A stretch of 64,000 nt of DNA from Cryptomeria japonica. Lineage: Eukaryota > Streptophyta > Pinopsida > Cupressales > Cupressaceae. Position 1 is the first letter of the stretch, and every line of letters begins with the position of its first letter. Below are positions 34,051 through 46,379 of the stretch, in pieces. The stretch spans positions 160,642,849 through 160,706,848 of the forward strand of contig NC_081413.1 in the NCBI RefSeq assembly GCF_030272615.1, in the 5' to 3' direction. Under the pieces are notes generated by a model. It did not search any database, had not been told where the DNA came from, and worked only from the letters and a program-made list of their open reading frames with translations. A program made the translations under genes and the position numbers.

Positions 34051-36583
34051 CTTCCTCCAAATATTTTTTTAAATAAAATATTTAAATATATTAAGTTGCA
34101 TCATGAATTAAAATTAACTTTTTAAAATTGAACTAGATCATCCAAATTCATATCCCATTAAAAGACAAAATAATAACTCATTTTCTCAAAAAAAAAAAAA
34201 AAACACTCACTTATTACCTATAGTCCAAGATTCTTTCTTACACCTCTTACACTCACAAATACTTATTATACCACTATAACCAAAGAGGTTTTCTTCTAGT
34301 TCATGCTAAGTGTTATTTTTCCTTTTTCCTCAATAACCATGTGCTTTAAACCAAAAAAGAAAACTGTATAATCATAAATTAAAAATACAATAAAAAACAT
34401 GCATCTATTTATTTGTGCAAATTAATAACTAACATTACTTGCAATATTGATGATACAATCTAATATAACATAAATATTTAATATTTGATGTTGTAATGAA
34501 ATTGGTTTTAATATCTTAGTATGTTTATAAAATAAATTAAATGATCTCAATTGATTTACTTATTAATTTTTAATTTATTTCTCCCTTAATCTAATTCTAA
34601 GAATTATGCTTTAATAAATAATAACTTCAAGTCTTTTTCACACTTAATTAAAAGAATTTTTTTAGACGTTTAAAGGAGAGGATTGTGATATTGGGGAGGA
34701 AATATTCTTTCCTTAAAGGCTCTTGAATTTTAATTTCAATGGTTTAACAGTCAATCTTATATTTTTTGGACCTCTAGTTGGACTAAAATTCTCTAATACA
34801 AAATACATTCTAGAACCATGCTTCAAACTCATGTTTTTAGCTAGATTTTTTATCTCTAATTTTGGTCAATTAGAAGTCAATCTTGACTTTTTTGAGCCTC
34901 TCAAAGACTATAAAATAACTAAAAATTCCTTCAATATTATGAATAATCTACAATCATCTAGATTTCACAAGAGTAATATAGAGTAGTACATATACTTATT
35001 TTTCTTTTAAACTATTTTGATTCTCTAGATCATCTATGGATGTAAGACAAGAGAACACTAACTTTTTGAAAAAATGTCAGCAATGGATTAATATTAAATC
35101 CCTAAAATAATAAGACTACAATAATGAACTATACTAGAGAATACAACTTTGATATTATGATAGGTTCTACAAAAATTGAGAATTTTATCTAGGACCTATT
35201 ATCAATCATAGATTGCACACATTCAAATTTATAGATGATCAAAGATCAAATAGTTGAGTCAAGACATTATCCTAAAAAGAGAGAATTCAAGAAGAAATAC
35301 AAGATATTTTAGTTAATCCTCATAGTAATCTTTCCAACTAGCAAAGAAGAGAGGTGGGTTCTATATATAGAAATAATAGGGCATATACATCCAAGAGATA
35401 TAATAATTCTAACCACCCAAAATATGTGAGATTTTTATATGCTTAGTGTTGATATTTCCAACTGATCTCCCAATAATTCATATGAACTAGCCAATTTTCA
35501 ATCTACAAATTCTTGGATCAGTGGCCAATGAACAAGATCCAATCAAATAATTGACATCTTCCACATTTTTGGCTCTGCAAAACCAAGATGGGTCTCCCTT
35601 TTCAATGCCTTCTCAATGAAAATATACCAAGGAATGCATTTCTAACCTTGAATTTATCTCTATTTCTAGTTTTCAAGCATTCACATAGTAATTGAGAGCA
35701 ATTACTAACATAAATTACTAAACATGGATTGTTCAATAGATCGGTGTGATTCCTAGGATAAAGAGCCAAAATTTAAATCATGAGTACATCCACATAACAA
35801 TATTAATTATAATTAGTGGACATTAGCATTAATGCCTTACATAAATAAATTTGAGCTTATGCAATTAAAAAATTCTACTTACAAATCCATGACATTTACT
35901 TAAATTCACAATAATTTGAATAAAGCCTTCAATTATTTTATTGAAAGAATGCAACGCATAAATCACACAATTATGTAGCATCATAAATTGTAACTGGTAC
36001 AATTTACACTTCATGTTTGTGCTCCTACTTTAGTGTTTCTCATTTTCATTCCCCCTAAGCCCATTTTGGCCCCATTTTACTCCAACCTTGATGTCACCTA
36101 TTGACACCACTAAGTGAGCCCCATCCTGAGATTTCCTTCTCCCATTGCCCATTTTTTGGTCCTATTTTTAGAGGACCAAGGTATGGAGCACCCTGGTCTT
36201 GAACTAGGGTGCTCCAAAATGTCGTAGTCTACCTTAAATAGGACCCACTTTGAATATGGGTAATGCACTCCCTATCCCCAATGATTTTTGGTCCTTAATG
36301 CTACACTTGACCATTGGAGGTCAACCTAATTGGTAATTTACCTAGGGAAAAATATATAAAGATATCTTGATAATTTATTTTGACATAACTCATATACCCT
36401 ACATTTGTTCATCCATCAAGCATTCATTACCAAGCATTTTTAGATATTCAAGGTAATATTTTATCCTTTAAGCATTATGGAGAAAAATTACATCAATATT
36501 CCTATAAGCATGTGTGTTTTATTAGGTCTTTCATGTTCATGTGTTTTTCATCTCATTGATGGTATGATGAAAGAATAAGTATT
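34051..36583. other. AT-rich sequence, no gene seen
   Basis: Only short random frames. It holds a run of A at about 34,190-34,203, a short repeat shared in inverted orientation with the LINE 3' flank (about 35,975-36,070 against 32,250-32,345) and a hairpin at 36,184-36,216. It may contain very old transposon remains, but none can be named. Confidence 0.6.
36184..36216. other. Perfect 11-bp inverted repeat (hairpin)
   Basis: TGGAGCACCCT at 36,184 pairs exactly with AGGGTGCTCCA at 36,206, around an 11-base loop. It lacks the T-run of a bacterial terminator and the flanking is not clearly transcribed. Its role is unknown. Confidence 0.6.
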
Positions 36584-37613
36584 TGATAGAATACTACGAG
36601 GGGGGGTGAATCAGTATATTGAAAAATTGATACAAAGTTCCCAAACTCAAATTCAATCACACAAAGTAAACTTATCATAGTCAAGATCAATATTCATAAG
36701 AATACTTGACATCAACCAGTTTGACTGTTATGACAACTTAATAGTAAACAACTTCAATCTTTGTAAACATCAATAGTGCTTAATCATATCTCAACATATT
36801 CATATCTCAATGCTTCTAGTTATCATGCCTTATCATAAGTTAATCAAATCTACAAATAAAATCATAACCACAAAAACATTCACCACTTGACACAAATGTC
36901 TATACATGGAAAACCCAAATAGGTAAAAACCACGATGAGATGAGACTCACAAGGATAGCTATCTGAACTCTTCTAAAGTTCACCCTATTAGGAGCCAATC
37001 CTGTTAAACATTTACAATAAGTCATGTTAAGAACTAATTCTAGTTAGGAATCACCCAGTTAAGGGATTTACAAATATGCCTTGATGAAAAGCACAATACC
37101 CTGTTAGGAGTAACCTCACTGGAGGATTTAAGAATCCAACCTAATGGACCACCTTGTTAGAGGATTTGATAAGTAACCAAGCTTGTTAGAGCTTACCCAG
37201 TTAAGGTATTTCACTTTTGTTGTAATTGTTAGAAAACAATAGGTTTATTTGATCTATCTAAATAGCACTACATTTGCTTGATCAGATCCTTTTAAGCTTC
37301 AATCTGTCTTTACTCAAAGTGAAGATCCATTCACTGGTTAGGCAACTACACACTCAACAGGTTTTTGCAAATCTTGCCAACAACTTTTACAAACAACTTC
37401 ATTGACCTTAAACACAAATCAATTAGGTCGGTAACACAACAAAAACCTAATTCTCATCATCGATATTACAAACAAGTTGGTACAATCTTGACCGTTAGAA
37501 ATCATAACAATCTCTTCACATTCTTCAATAAAATTCCAATCTCTCCATGATCACCCCTTCATCAGACTTTGTAACTCATCACGCACTATGAATTAGATGC
37601 AATCCACTTTGCT

Positions 37614-37618
37614 CCTTC
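37614..37618. repeat. Target-site duplication CCTTC, left copy
   Basis: CCTTC here and at 40,153-40,157 flank the 37,619-40,152 element exactly. Confidence 0.85.
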
Positions 37619-38113
37619 TATGAGATTTGTACCAGCTCTGATACCATGTGAGATTTTGCCAAGATATAGAGGCAATGGAAAGCACAAATAAGAGAGACAA
37701 AAATATATGATAGGAATAAACTATTTTCTATCAAGATGCAAAATATGATCAACTGGATCATTACAAGATGTTCAATGAATGCCCATACAAACAATGTAGA
37801 TGAGCCTTCTTATATAGGCAAGGCTTATGGATATGTGAGCACACAAACATGAAATGTGATTTAATAAGAAACAAGGGTAGGTAGGAAATATGTCTGGTAG
37901 GTAGGAGAAATAATATAATATTCCACATGAGGTGGAATGTAACAACAAGATAAGATCAACACCATAAAAGGTGGAAATTATCCTATACACATTATCCCAA
38001 TGTGGCACAAACAACCAAGTGTCTCATACCCAAACTAATATTAAATGCATGTACCTAAGTAAACTTAAGTATAGTGTAATAATATCCAAGATGAATAATT
38101 ATTTACACCAACA
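37619..38113 (-). repeat. 3' LTR of the gene-less element
   Basis: 495 bases. The outer end reads TATGAG where the partner has TGTGAG. It holds a minus-strand TATA box CCTATATAAG (37,809-37,818), also present in the other LTR. It contains a PBS-like GCTCTGATACCA about 18 bases inside its outer end. Confidence 0.85.
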
Positions 38114-38121
38114 CCCCCCTT
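38114..38121 (-). other. Polypurine tract of the gene-less element
   Basis: The minus strand reads AAGGGGGG immediately before the TGTTGG of the LTR. Confidence 0.75.
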
Positions 38122-39645
38122 AAGTGCAACTTATGGGAATGCACTAAAGTCTACAATGCAACTAAGCAATGCAAGATGGGTCCTGGCTGCTAGGCCATGT
38201 TAGGTACCCATGTACAAATGCAAATGCAATCTCCCATAAATGGAGAAAGAGAGAAAAACCCAATGAGAAAAAACACTCCCCCAAAAGAGAGATGAAGAAA
38301 GCACACAATGCTCTCAATGATGAATGAGAAGAACAAAATATATCCCCCCCATAAGAGAGAAGAAAGACCATGAAGCCCCCCATTAATGTCGAATCTCCTG
38401 CAAAGATGGTCCAATGATGATGACCAAAATACCTCCCCATAAGGAAGAAAGAGAGTCAATGCTACACCAATAATGTCAAAGTGTGACAAAACCAGGTACC
38501 AAGTTGATGACGATGAATCAATCACCGCAACATGAGAAAGATTGGGGATGGAGACAACCAGCTTTGAGAATCATCTGGATACTCATAAATGGCAGAAATA
38601 CTAGTACAGTCCAAGTCTCATGGGAGCCATGCACAAATGTGTACAATCTAAGTCTTAACTGGAGCCATGCACCAAGTCTCACAAGATATTCCTACTCTAC
38701 GTGTACAATAGGATTACATCAAATAGTCAACAATGAAAAGATACAAAGAGGTGTGGTACTTTATGATAGTGTGAGTACAACATTGCTCAAGAAAGAGCAT
38801 ATATCATGATAAAATATTCAAATGTGGAAACATGAAAGTATTTCCACCAACAAAGAAGCCCTGTAGAATACTGCAGATAAAGATGCCTCCGAATGGAATT
38901 TCACCAAGAGATATAAATGAACAACTAACCCCCCATAAAAAGATCATGTTGGCACTTGCAAATAATAGCAAAGTGGACTTCTAATTTCAATGATTACAAC
39001 TTCTCAAAATGAGATATAAGAGACTTCGACAAATACTACTAGTGATCTAAACTGAGATCCAAGAAAAATACAAGTACCAAATAGGCCAAAAAATGACTAA
39101 ATACTGAAAGTACAATATCCACTCAAAATGATTGCAAACTAATGGCAGATTATACAAGTAGACAAAAAATTATGCTCTCTAAAATAAAAACGGCACCTGA
39201 AAAGGAGTCCATATGAGCCCAAATGAAGCCTCCAAAGTTGTAAAAATTGGGATTTCATGATTTCAGAAAAAACTTGTATCTAAAAATCAGAAAAATCCTT
39301 CACCACTATACAAATCACAAAATTCTACCCTTAAACAAAAAAAATCTCAAAAAAAAGAGTCCGGATGAGTGAGATATCACTATTTGAAAATTGCTTGCAA
39401 AATTATAATTTCTGGAAAATTTCCATCGTAGCTTCAAACTTCAAATGCCTCTAGATTTGGCCTCTGAAGTCCAATTTGGATGAAACAAAAGATAAAATTG
39501 ACTTTCTCGGACATCCTCAATCCAATGGTGACCTCATATTTGACCCATCAAGCTTCAATAATAACTTGCAATACAAAGCTCCAAAATATACAACCACAAA
39601 TAGCATCAAATTTCTCTCAATTGACAAACCAATGACACTCTAATG

Positions 39646-39657
39646 GCTCTGATACCA
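39646..39657 (-). other. Primer-binding site of the gene-less element
   Basis: The minus strand reads TGGTATCAGAGC exactly, touching the LTR end with no gap. Confidence 0.9.
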
Positions 39658-40152
39658 TGTGAGATTTGGACCAGCTCTAATACCATGTAATATTTTGCCA
39701 AGATCTAGAGGCAATGGAAAGCACAAATAAGAGAGACAAAAATATATGATAGGAATAAACTGTATTCTATCAAGATGCAAAATATGATCAACTAGATCAT
39801 TACAAGATGTTCAATGAATGCCCGTACAAACAATGTAGATGAGCCTGCTTATATAGGTAAGTCTTATGGATATGTGAGCACACAAAAATGACATATGGCT
39901 CAATAAGAAACAAGGGTAGGTAGTAAATAGGTGTGGTAGGTAGGAGAAATAATATAATATTCCACATGAGGTGGAATGTAACAACAAGATAAGATCAACA
40001 CCATAAAAGGTGGAAATTCTCCTATACACACTATCCCAATGTGGCACAAACACCCAAGTGTCTCATACTCAAACTACTATTAAATGCATGTACCAAAGTA
40101 AACTTAAGTATAGTGTAATAATATCCAAGATGAATAATTATTTACACCAACA
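39658..40152 (-). repeat. 5' LTR of the gene-less element
   Basis: 495 bases; the plus strand begins TGTGAGATTT and ends ACACCAACA, followed by the CCTTC duplication at 40,153. A second, mutated PBS-like string (GCTCTAATACCA) lies about 18 bases inside the end. Confidence 0.85.
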
Positions 40153-40521
40153 CCTTCCCAAGACATCAAACAAACGTGCCAAAACAATCTTAACTTATCT
40201 TCATACAATGATCACATGTGTCTCCATCATTACCACTCATCAGATAATAAACCAACAAACTTGATCAGTTAGGGTTTAAAAAACAACAGGTGGGGTTTAC
40301 CGTTTATATTGCATAGAAAGGTTTAACCCTTTTCACCAGTTTACCGGTTCAACTCACAAACTTAACATACCGGTTTACAAAATCTTCCACAAATCTCTTC
40401 CTACCAGTTACTAGCCAATATCAAAAACAACAATATCAACAATAACATAAATACCATTACCGGTTCAATTGACATCAATGACAACATATCATTAATGTAA
40501 TCTATATGCAAAATGCCAACA

Positions 40522-41800
40522 AACTAAAAATCCCAATAGTCATTGCCTTCAAAATTTGTGATTACATTCAAAGAGCATTGCATCATCAATGTTTCTTTTA
40601 GCCAGTGTAGATATGAGGTATATCTCCTAGCATTTATTTCAATATTTACATTATTCAATTAAAGCTTAATTCTTAAACTAGGATTTTACCCAAGGCAAGC
40701 CCCTATCCACAACCATTTCTTCTCTCTTTCTTGTGCAAAAAATTGACTTAGGAGTTGTACTCAGAGATTCTGATAGAGTTGAAGATGATGAATAGGTTCA
40801 TCTTTCGACGAAGCAAAAATTGAAGTACCAGGGTGAATTTTCACTACCTGGTCTCAGAAAATTAGCTCAAACTTTTGAGAACATGTTCTGAATCTCTTCT
40901 TTTTGCCCAAATCCCTACTTGTGGCTCCATTCAATATCTACAACATTTTGTTTTCATCAATTTACTTCAATTATCCCTTGTCTTTCCCTAATTTCATAAT
41001 TTACATCCAAATTTCAAATAGAAAGAAGGGGAAAACTTTAAAAAAGTGAATCTAATTAGAATTTCAACCCTGATTGTGGCTAGATCTATTAGATTCACCC
41101 CTTTCATTGTTTTGGTTCCTTAAGTAAGATTAGTGGCTCTATTATCTTAATTGGTGAAACACTAATTTTACACCATAACAAATTACAAAGATATTGTAAT
41201 AATGAGCCAAAACATCCTTGACATTATTGCTTCATGTGAAATTAGAGTACATAACATGAAGAAGATTTTGTAGTACTTTATATTTCTTAATCAAAACTTA
41301 CTAAAATTGTTACATTAACACAACTATTCTCTACAACGATCTTCTAATTCTATTCTAGACACTTTTCTATATCTACCAACCTTGATATGAAATTACTATA
41401 GATTATATCTACATTTTTGCAGATTTACACTCAAGGTATTGTTAGAAACATGTCAAAATTAGTTTGAAAGAGATCTGGAGCCATGTAGAGGTGATGGAGT
41501 GATTAGAGGTGAGAAAAAACAAAAATCCATATTTTTTTGGTATTTTTCTATGTTTTAGTATTTTGTATTTTTGGAGGCCTTTGGAGAAAAATTTGGGGTA
41601 AAAATTATCATCGATACCTTAACTCAATAGACAAAGTCATGGTGTTAAGGGACTAAAATTAGATCTTTTGAAGACCTTTCTGAAGGTGTAAGCGATTTCA
41701 AATTTCGAGCACTGAGTGGAAAGTTATGATCCCACCAAGTTGAGACCAATTAGTTGCCTCTAGTGGAGAGGAGGTACAAGCGTGCCACATGTCAACACAA
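40522..41800. other. No gene seen
   Basis: AT-rich sequence with stops in all frames. No terminal repeats or protein motifs were recognised. Confidence 0.6.
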
Positions 41801-42172
41801 TGTGGTTGTCACAAACACAGTTTCTATTGCACCCAAATATCAACCTATTAATACTTGATACAACTCCATGACACATAGAATCCATGGGAGGTAGTCAAGC
41901 CATGTTGCAAACCCATCACTTGTGTTTCTCAATACAAGGAGATCATGGTGCACACCTTGTAACAATCCCCCCCAATGCAAGTGGGGGGTCCATGACCAAG
42001 ATCTAATACCACTTATTGGAAACAAGATTATTGTAGCACCAAAATATCAACTTGTCAATGCTCAATACAACCGTATGACACATAGAATCCACGAGAGATG
42101 ATTAAGCCATGTCACAAATTAGTTACTTGCACTACACAACACAAGGAGACCAAGAGTGCACACCTTGCAATA
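41801..42172 (-). mobile_element. Possible TRIM-like miniature: ~160-bp direct repeats
   Basis: 41,801-41,963 and 42,014-42,172 are diverged direct repeats (shared GACACATAGAATCCA, AAGCCATGT, TGCACACCTTG). Between them lie a C-run/G-run hairpin (41,966-41,990) and a degraded primer-site-like GATCTAATACCA (42,000-42,011) two bases before the right repeat. Flanking five bases do not match, and nearby sequence (41,771 and 42,211) is also partly duplicated, so a plain segmental duplication is possible. Confidence 0.4.
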
Positions 42173-43779
42173 CTGGTTTGTAGCAATTGTGTGGTTTCTT
42201 ATTCTCCCAAAGGTGCACAAGAGTGTCACGTGTCAATGCCATGGGATTTTCAAAGGCAAAAGGAAAGGAAGGCTCTAAAGGTTCCGCTTGCACGTTATGT
42301 GTCGATAAGGCATGGGCCCAGGGATTTTTTGATCTTGAGGAGATTTCAAAAGTGTCTCATTATTTCTTTCAAGTGCAAAAGGCCGTAAGAGGCACTATGT
42401 GACAAAACCAAAGGGTGCTAACAAATAAAAAGTAAAAGCTTGTGTTACCAAGCAATTGCAATAGAAAAAAGGGAATTTTTGGGTGGTGTCATGTTGTGTG
42501 CACAAAAGGAAAATAATGATTTAAAGATGATCAATCTCATGACAGTTTCAACAAGTACCATGATGAAGGTGGACACGCGACAGGTATGTAGAAGCCTATT
42601 TGGTTGCAATCACCATTTTAGATCAAAGAAATATCCACCATAAAAGCTTGTGGGTGCATTGAAAAGGAAGGAGCTTCCCAATTTTTTACCAATTTTGAAG
42701 AAGAAGAACTCTTAAAATATAGCTACGAATACAATTTAGACCTTAGCATTGTAATTTATTAAATTTATAGAAAGAAAAATATATCAGACTATGCCTAGTT
42801 TGCCTTTATTGTATGTCTATTTCTATTTTATGGATGAATTTATGCCTATGTGTCATCTCAAATGAATGTATCTATTAATTGTTATGGTTTTCGGCTTTTA
42901 TAATCTCATCACAAATGCATGGGTTGTTGAATATTTTTTTACTCTTTCAATCATCTATAATATCTTGTGATTTGAAGTTATACTTGTCATTTGGTAAGAA
43001 AAATTCACAAGGAATAATTTTTTTAGAAAGATAATAGGAATGCCCCTTCTAATCCTTAATAGGTGCTTCTCATGGAAAGATTTGAATATTTTTCCCTATG
43101 CTTGTGTCACTTTGTGTATTTTGTTATCCTTCCACCAATGAAGAGTCTACAGTGTTCTATGTTGAATCTTCTGGGGTCACTTATTATTTTTATTTCTAAA
43201 GGGGATTTAAAGTATTGTACAAGATTTGGTGCATCTCCTTAGATTAGGTTTTCTTATGTTTATTTCCTCTTTCCCTTTCCATCTCCTCTAAAACTCAAAG
43301 AGCCAATTTCTAAAATCCTGCAGGTTGTTTCACAAGTTGTACTAGGTTCCCACACCTATGGAGATTCCTGACTCCTCTTATTTAAGGCGAGAGCCTTTTT
43401 AGACATAAACAATTAAAAATCCTTTCAAATGGTCTTTCTTTTTGTTAAATAAAAACAAAGGAGCAAAACAAGCTTTAGACCATGTACACCTATCATATTT
43501 TCATTTGGCAATATTTGGAAATAGAGGAATATTCCTAAGGAAACTTTATAAGAACATAAGACAAAATTAAAGTTGCATTGCTTGGAGTCATATTAAGATA
43601 AACTTTCCATTAGATGAGAAGCATTAACACCAATGTTGATTTAGTGACCTTTGAATTGAATGGCTTAGAACAACTAAAGAAACCATATGAAAATAACAAG
43701 CAACAATAAAGAAATTGGAGAAACTGTAGCACTGAAATCTCATGATATATAGAATGTAATACAAATGTACTTCATTTTC
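42173..43779. other. No gene seen
   Basis: Short frames only (such as 42,098-42,388 and 42,187-42,402, which overlap each other) with no family resemblance. No repeats were recognised besides the partial copy at 42,211. Confidence 0.6.
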
Positions 43780-44921
43780 ATTTGGGATCAATATATGATA
43801 GAATTATAAATAACTAAGAGGGGGGGGGGAGTGAATCAATGATAGCAAAAACAATGACACTTTAACCACAGACTGGTAAAAACAATTAACCAATTTACTT
43901 AAGATAATGTGTGCAATCCAAAGTGCTGTAAAAGAATTCACAACAAGTAAAACATTCACCATAACATAAGTGTTTATACATGGAAAACCCAACTAGGAAA
44001 AATCATGATGAGTTGGGACTCACAAGTTAACTATCTGTAGAAATAAGTAACTGATCGGTTAAGGTCTACAAAGTACTCTATTGGGAGTGAATCTTTTTAA
44101 AGATCCCAAAATCCCTGTTTGGAGCTATACCCGGTTAAAGGTAATACCCTGCTAGGAGTAACCTTGGTGGAGGATTTGAAATCTAAACCAATGGATCACC
44201 TGGTTAGAGAATTTGTAAAATAAAGCTTGTTAGAGCTTACCCGGTTAGGGGATTTAACTATTGTAGTGATTAGAAAAAAACATGTGGTATGATCTAGAAA
44301 TAACACATCTTGTTTGTATAGATCCTTTTCTTTTCACTCAATACTACATCACCGATATACTCTTCAACTCCTTCAATAAATTGCATCAAATCTAACTCAT
44401 AACATCACTTCTATCTTGCATCATAAAAATAACTAATCACAATTTCATTTTATAGACATTAGATTTCATGTCCACTCAAGAACCTCATCACAATTTCCTA
44501 GGTTCAGTGTATCTAGACAATCTTCTATAACACATCACAAATAATCACCAAAAATGTCGGTTAGAGATAACTCATCACACAATCAATGAAACTGGTTGGA
44601 ACATCAATACTGGTTGAGAGTTAACCACTTCCAATTCACAGACCAACTGTCCTTAATTTGACTCCTTGCCTCTCTTTGTTGTATCTTGAAACTGGTGTTA
44701 GTGGAATTAACCAAAATCAATTGTCTTCACTTCATATATCAGTTGTCTACATATACCGGTTAGACACCTTCATACCAGTTAGACTTCTCTATACATATGA
44801 TACTGGTTTGTCTTAACAATATGACAATATGAATATATATGTGTGAGTATATATGTGTTCCATCAATGACAACACATAAAGTCATCCAATACAAAAATCA
44901 TCATCAAGCCAAAAACCAATA
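43780..44921 (-). repeat. 3' LTR of the outer pol-less element
   Basis: The minus strand starts TATTGG at 44,921 after the purine tract AAAGGGGGAGAT and ends near 43,780 with a C-tract box (plus strand GAGGGGGGGGGAGTGAATCA at about 43,817). The last ~35 bases are eroded, so the outer end is approximate. Confidence 0.7.
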
Positions 44922-45036
44922 ATCTCCCCCTTTGGCATTGATGGAAACACTTAGATAAATTTACAGCTATACAGACTCCACCTTAATAGTATACAAAAAA
45001 ATTTCACATCACATACATATTACTACTCCCCCTTCG
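44922..45036 (-). other. Paired polypurine tracts of the outer element
   Basis: The minus strand reads AAAGGGGGAGAT at the LTR edge (44,922-44,933), and a second purine run GAAGGGGGAG about 100 bases upstream (near 45,027-45,036). The same pairing occurs in the two inner elements. Confidence 0.6.
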
Positions 45037-45122
45037 ACAACAATGTGAAATTGAAAAGTAAAATATATATATTACATCAAAATTTGTATCAAAAACTACA
45101 TATACATAAATATAAGAGTTTT

Positions 45123-45655
45123 TCAAGATGTGTTCAATGCAATTCTTAAGAAAATGTCACTGAAAGTAATCTTCATCTATGCAAGATTATTATCCCATGT
45201 TTCCAATAATGTCTCAGTGATCTCAATAGTGGTCATAATTTGTGCAGAAAATTCTTCCATTGCATCCACTATGCTCATTTCTAGGGTAGCCAAAACCACT
45301 TCTAAGTCCTCGGTATACCCTCTATAGGATTTTAACTTTTGGAACCAACTGGTTCTTCAGTTCTTTCAAGGATCTGAGTCATTTAAGCTATTCACAATCA
45401 TATACATCTAACATATGGTGCAAAGCATTAACTATTTGCCAAAATCTAGAGTCGAATCCTATATTGGTATATAAGCATTACCTATATTTATTAGTTCCTT
45501 TTCTGTGTCTTCTCGCCTCTTCTTCAAATCAGAATAGAAAAATGGAACTTTAGATGTATTTGCCAAAATTTTACCTCCAGTTTCAATAGTAGTTATCAAA
45601 AGATCATTAGTTTCTCTCACCTCTTTTTCCTGTAATTATTTTCAACTAAGGTATA
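45123..45655 (-). pseudogene. ORF2 C-terminus of the outer pol-less element
   Basis: The minus-strand frame continues from 61,320 after the insertion: the phrase before it ends SLEEAS and resumes TLVENNYRKKR. It then runs through ITTIETGGKILANTSKVPFF, with stops, to a TGA near 45,123. The last part (LATLEMSIVDAMEEF, LLETWDNN) resembles the end of ORF2 in the inner element (LSGLVSIFETF, TSWDTYLQLL near 58,530-58,600) in position and helical character. Function unknown. Confidence 0.6.
45651..45655. repeat. Target-site duplication of the inner pol-less element, left copy
   Basis: GTATA here and ATATA at 61,320-61,324 (four of five identical) flank the inner element. Confidence 0.7.
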
Positions 45656-46379
45656 TGTTGGCAATTGACACTCATTGGATTCTTTTTGTTTTCATTGATG
45701 GCAACAAGATTTGATGGGAGTAATTTACCGATAGACATCGGCATTGGATCATCCAAGGTCGCAACCAGCATCCAACACCTTAGGGAAGCTGACATCAAGG
45801 AAGATTTATTTAGAAAATCATTTTGTAGTTATTGTATAAGACTAGCATTATATATCTTTGTAATGAATTGTAAGCCGACATAAGGCATATTGTTTGTATG
45901 GGTATATAGGTCAGTGTGTTAGGTGATTATGAAATAGAAGAGAAGAAATTGTGATGTGACGATATAACTTGTAAGGATTGTGGAATGCAAAGATCATTTG
46001 TATGCGAATGTTGTATCACGCAATGATCTAAAAATGTTTTGTTAGACATTCTTGGAGGGAAGGTGATACTAGTAGTAGTGTTCAAGGTTTATGAACCGGT
46101 ACATAGAAGAGTTATAACCAAAACTCTCTTTGGCATAGTAGATGCATTTTGTGAGTTCACTTTCATTGTTTTACTTCAGCAGAAGCTTGTAGTCAGTGAG
46201 ACTCTTTAGTGATGAGCAGTGTGCTCTAGGTAGTGTTCCTTCCTACATGTGCAGGCCCCCATTATATGTAATATCTTTCATATGGCTAGTGAATTGATAT
46301 TGTGGATCACAAATCCCACCATCATTTTTCCTCTTTGATATTTTCCATATATAAATTATGTGTGTTATGGTGTTCATTC
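45656..46379 (+). repeat. 5' LTR of the inner pol-less element, first part
   Basis: Starts TGTTGGCAATTGACAC and matches 58,877-59,520 with insertions and many substitutions. It is interrupted at 46,379 by the copia element and resumes at 53,743. Confidence 0.8.
46375..46379. repeat. Target-site duplication CATTC of the copia element, left copy
   Basis: CATTC at 46,375-46,379 and again at 53,738-53,742, exactly flanking the LTR ends. It marks insertion into the host element's LTR. Confidence 0.9.

Larger units (their letters stand above)
37619..40152 (-). mobile_element. Non-autonomous LTR retrotransposon, 2,534 bp, no coding capacity
   Basis: Two direct repeats of exactly 495 bases (37,619-38,113 and 39,658-40,152), differing at about 28 positions (5-6 percent), bound 1.5 kb of internal sequence. 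The primer site abuts the right LTR and a purine tract abuts the left LTR on the minus strand. A CCTTC duplication flanks the whole. Internal frames are short and show no gag or pol motif. Size lies between TRIM and LARD classes. It must have used proteins from another element. Confidence 0.88.
36584..40521 (-). repeat. Solo copia-type LTR, split by a gene-less LTR element
   Basis: Outer pieces 36,584-37,618 and 40,153-40,521. On the minus strand it starts TGTTGGCATTTTGC (40,521), includes GTCATTGATGTCAATTG, and ends in CTATCA at 36,584 next to the GATTCACCCCCCC box. No primer site adjoins the left end and no purine tract the right end, so it looks solo. Flanking five bases (GTATT and AACTA) do not match. 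Confidence 0.6.
43780..45655 (-). mobile_element. Outer pol-less LTR element, 3' part
   Basis: The minus-strand element holds the inner nest. This part carries its 3' LTR and the C-terminus of ORF2; the remainder is at 61,320-64,000 and beyond the window. Sequence reads across the 45,656-61,319 insertion without loss except the five-base duplication. Confidence 0.8.

Noticed and set aside
38162-38525. Minus-strand ORFs of 92 and 111 codons inside the gene-less element
   Set aside because: They overlap each other in different frames, are low-complexity (Phe/Ser/Leu) and lack any domain; they look like chance frames in a T-rich strand.
41966-41990. C-run/G-run hairpin as a transcription terminator
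   Set aside because: Plant nuclear genes do not use such terminators, and there is no adjoining gene; it is more likely part of a miniature repeat or a chance palindrome.
45665-45883. ORF at the start of the inner element's LTR
   Set aside because: It lies entirely in LTR sequence, and the 3' LTR copy has indels in the same stretch; not a gene.
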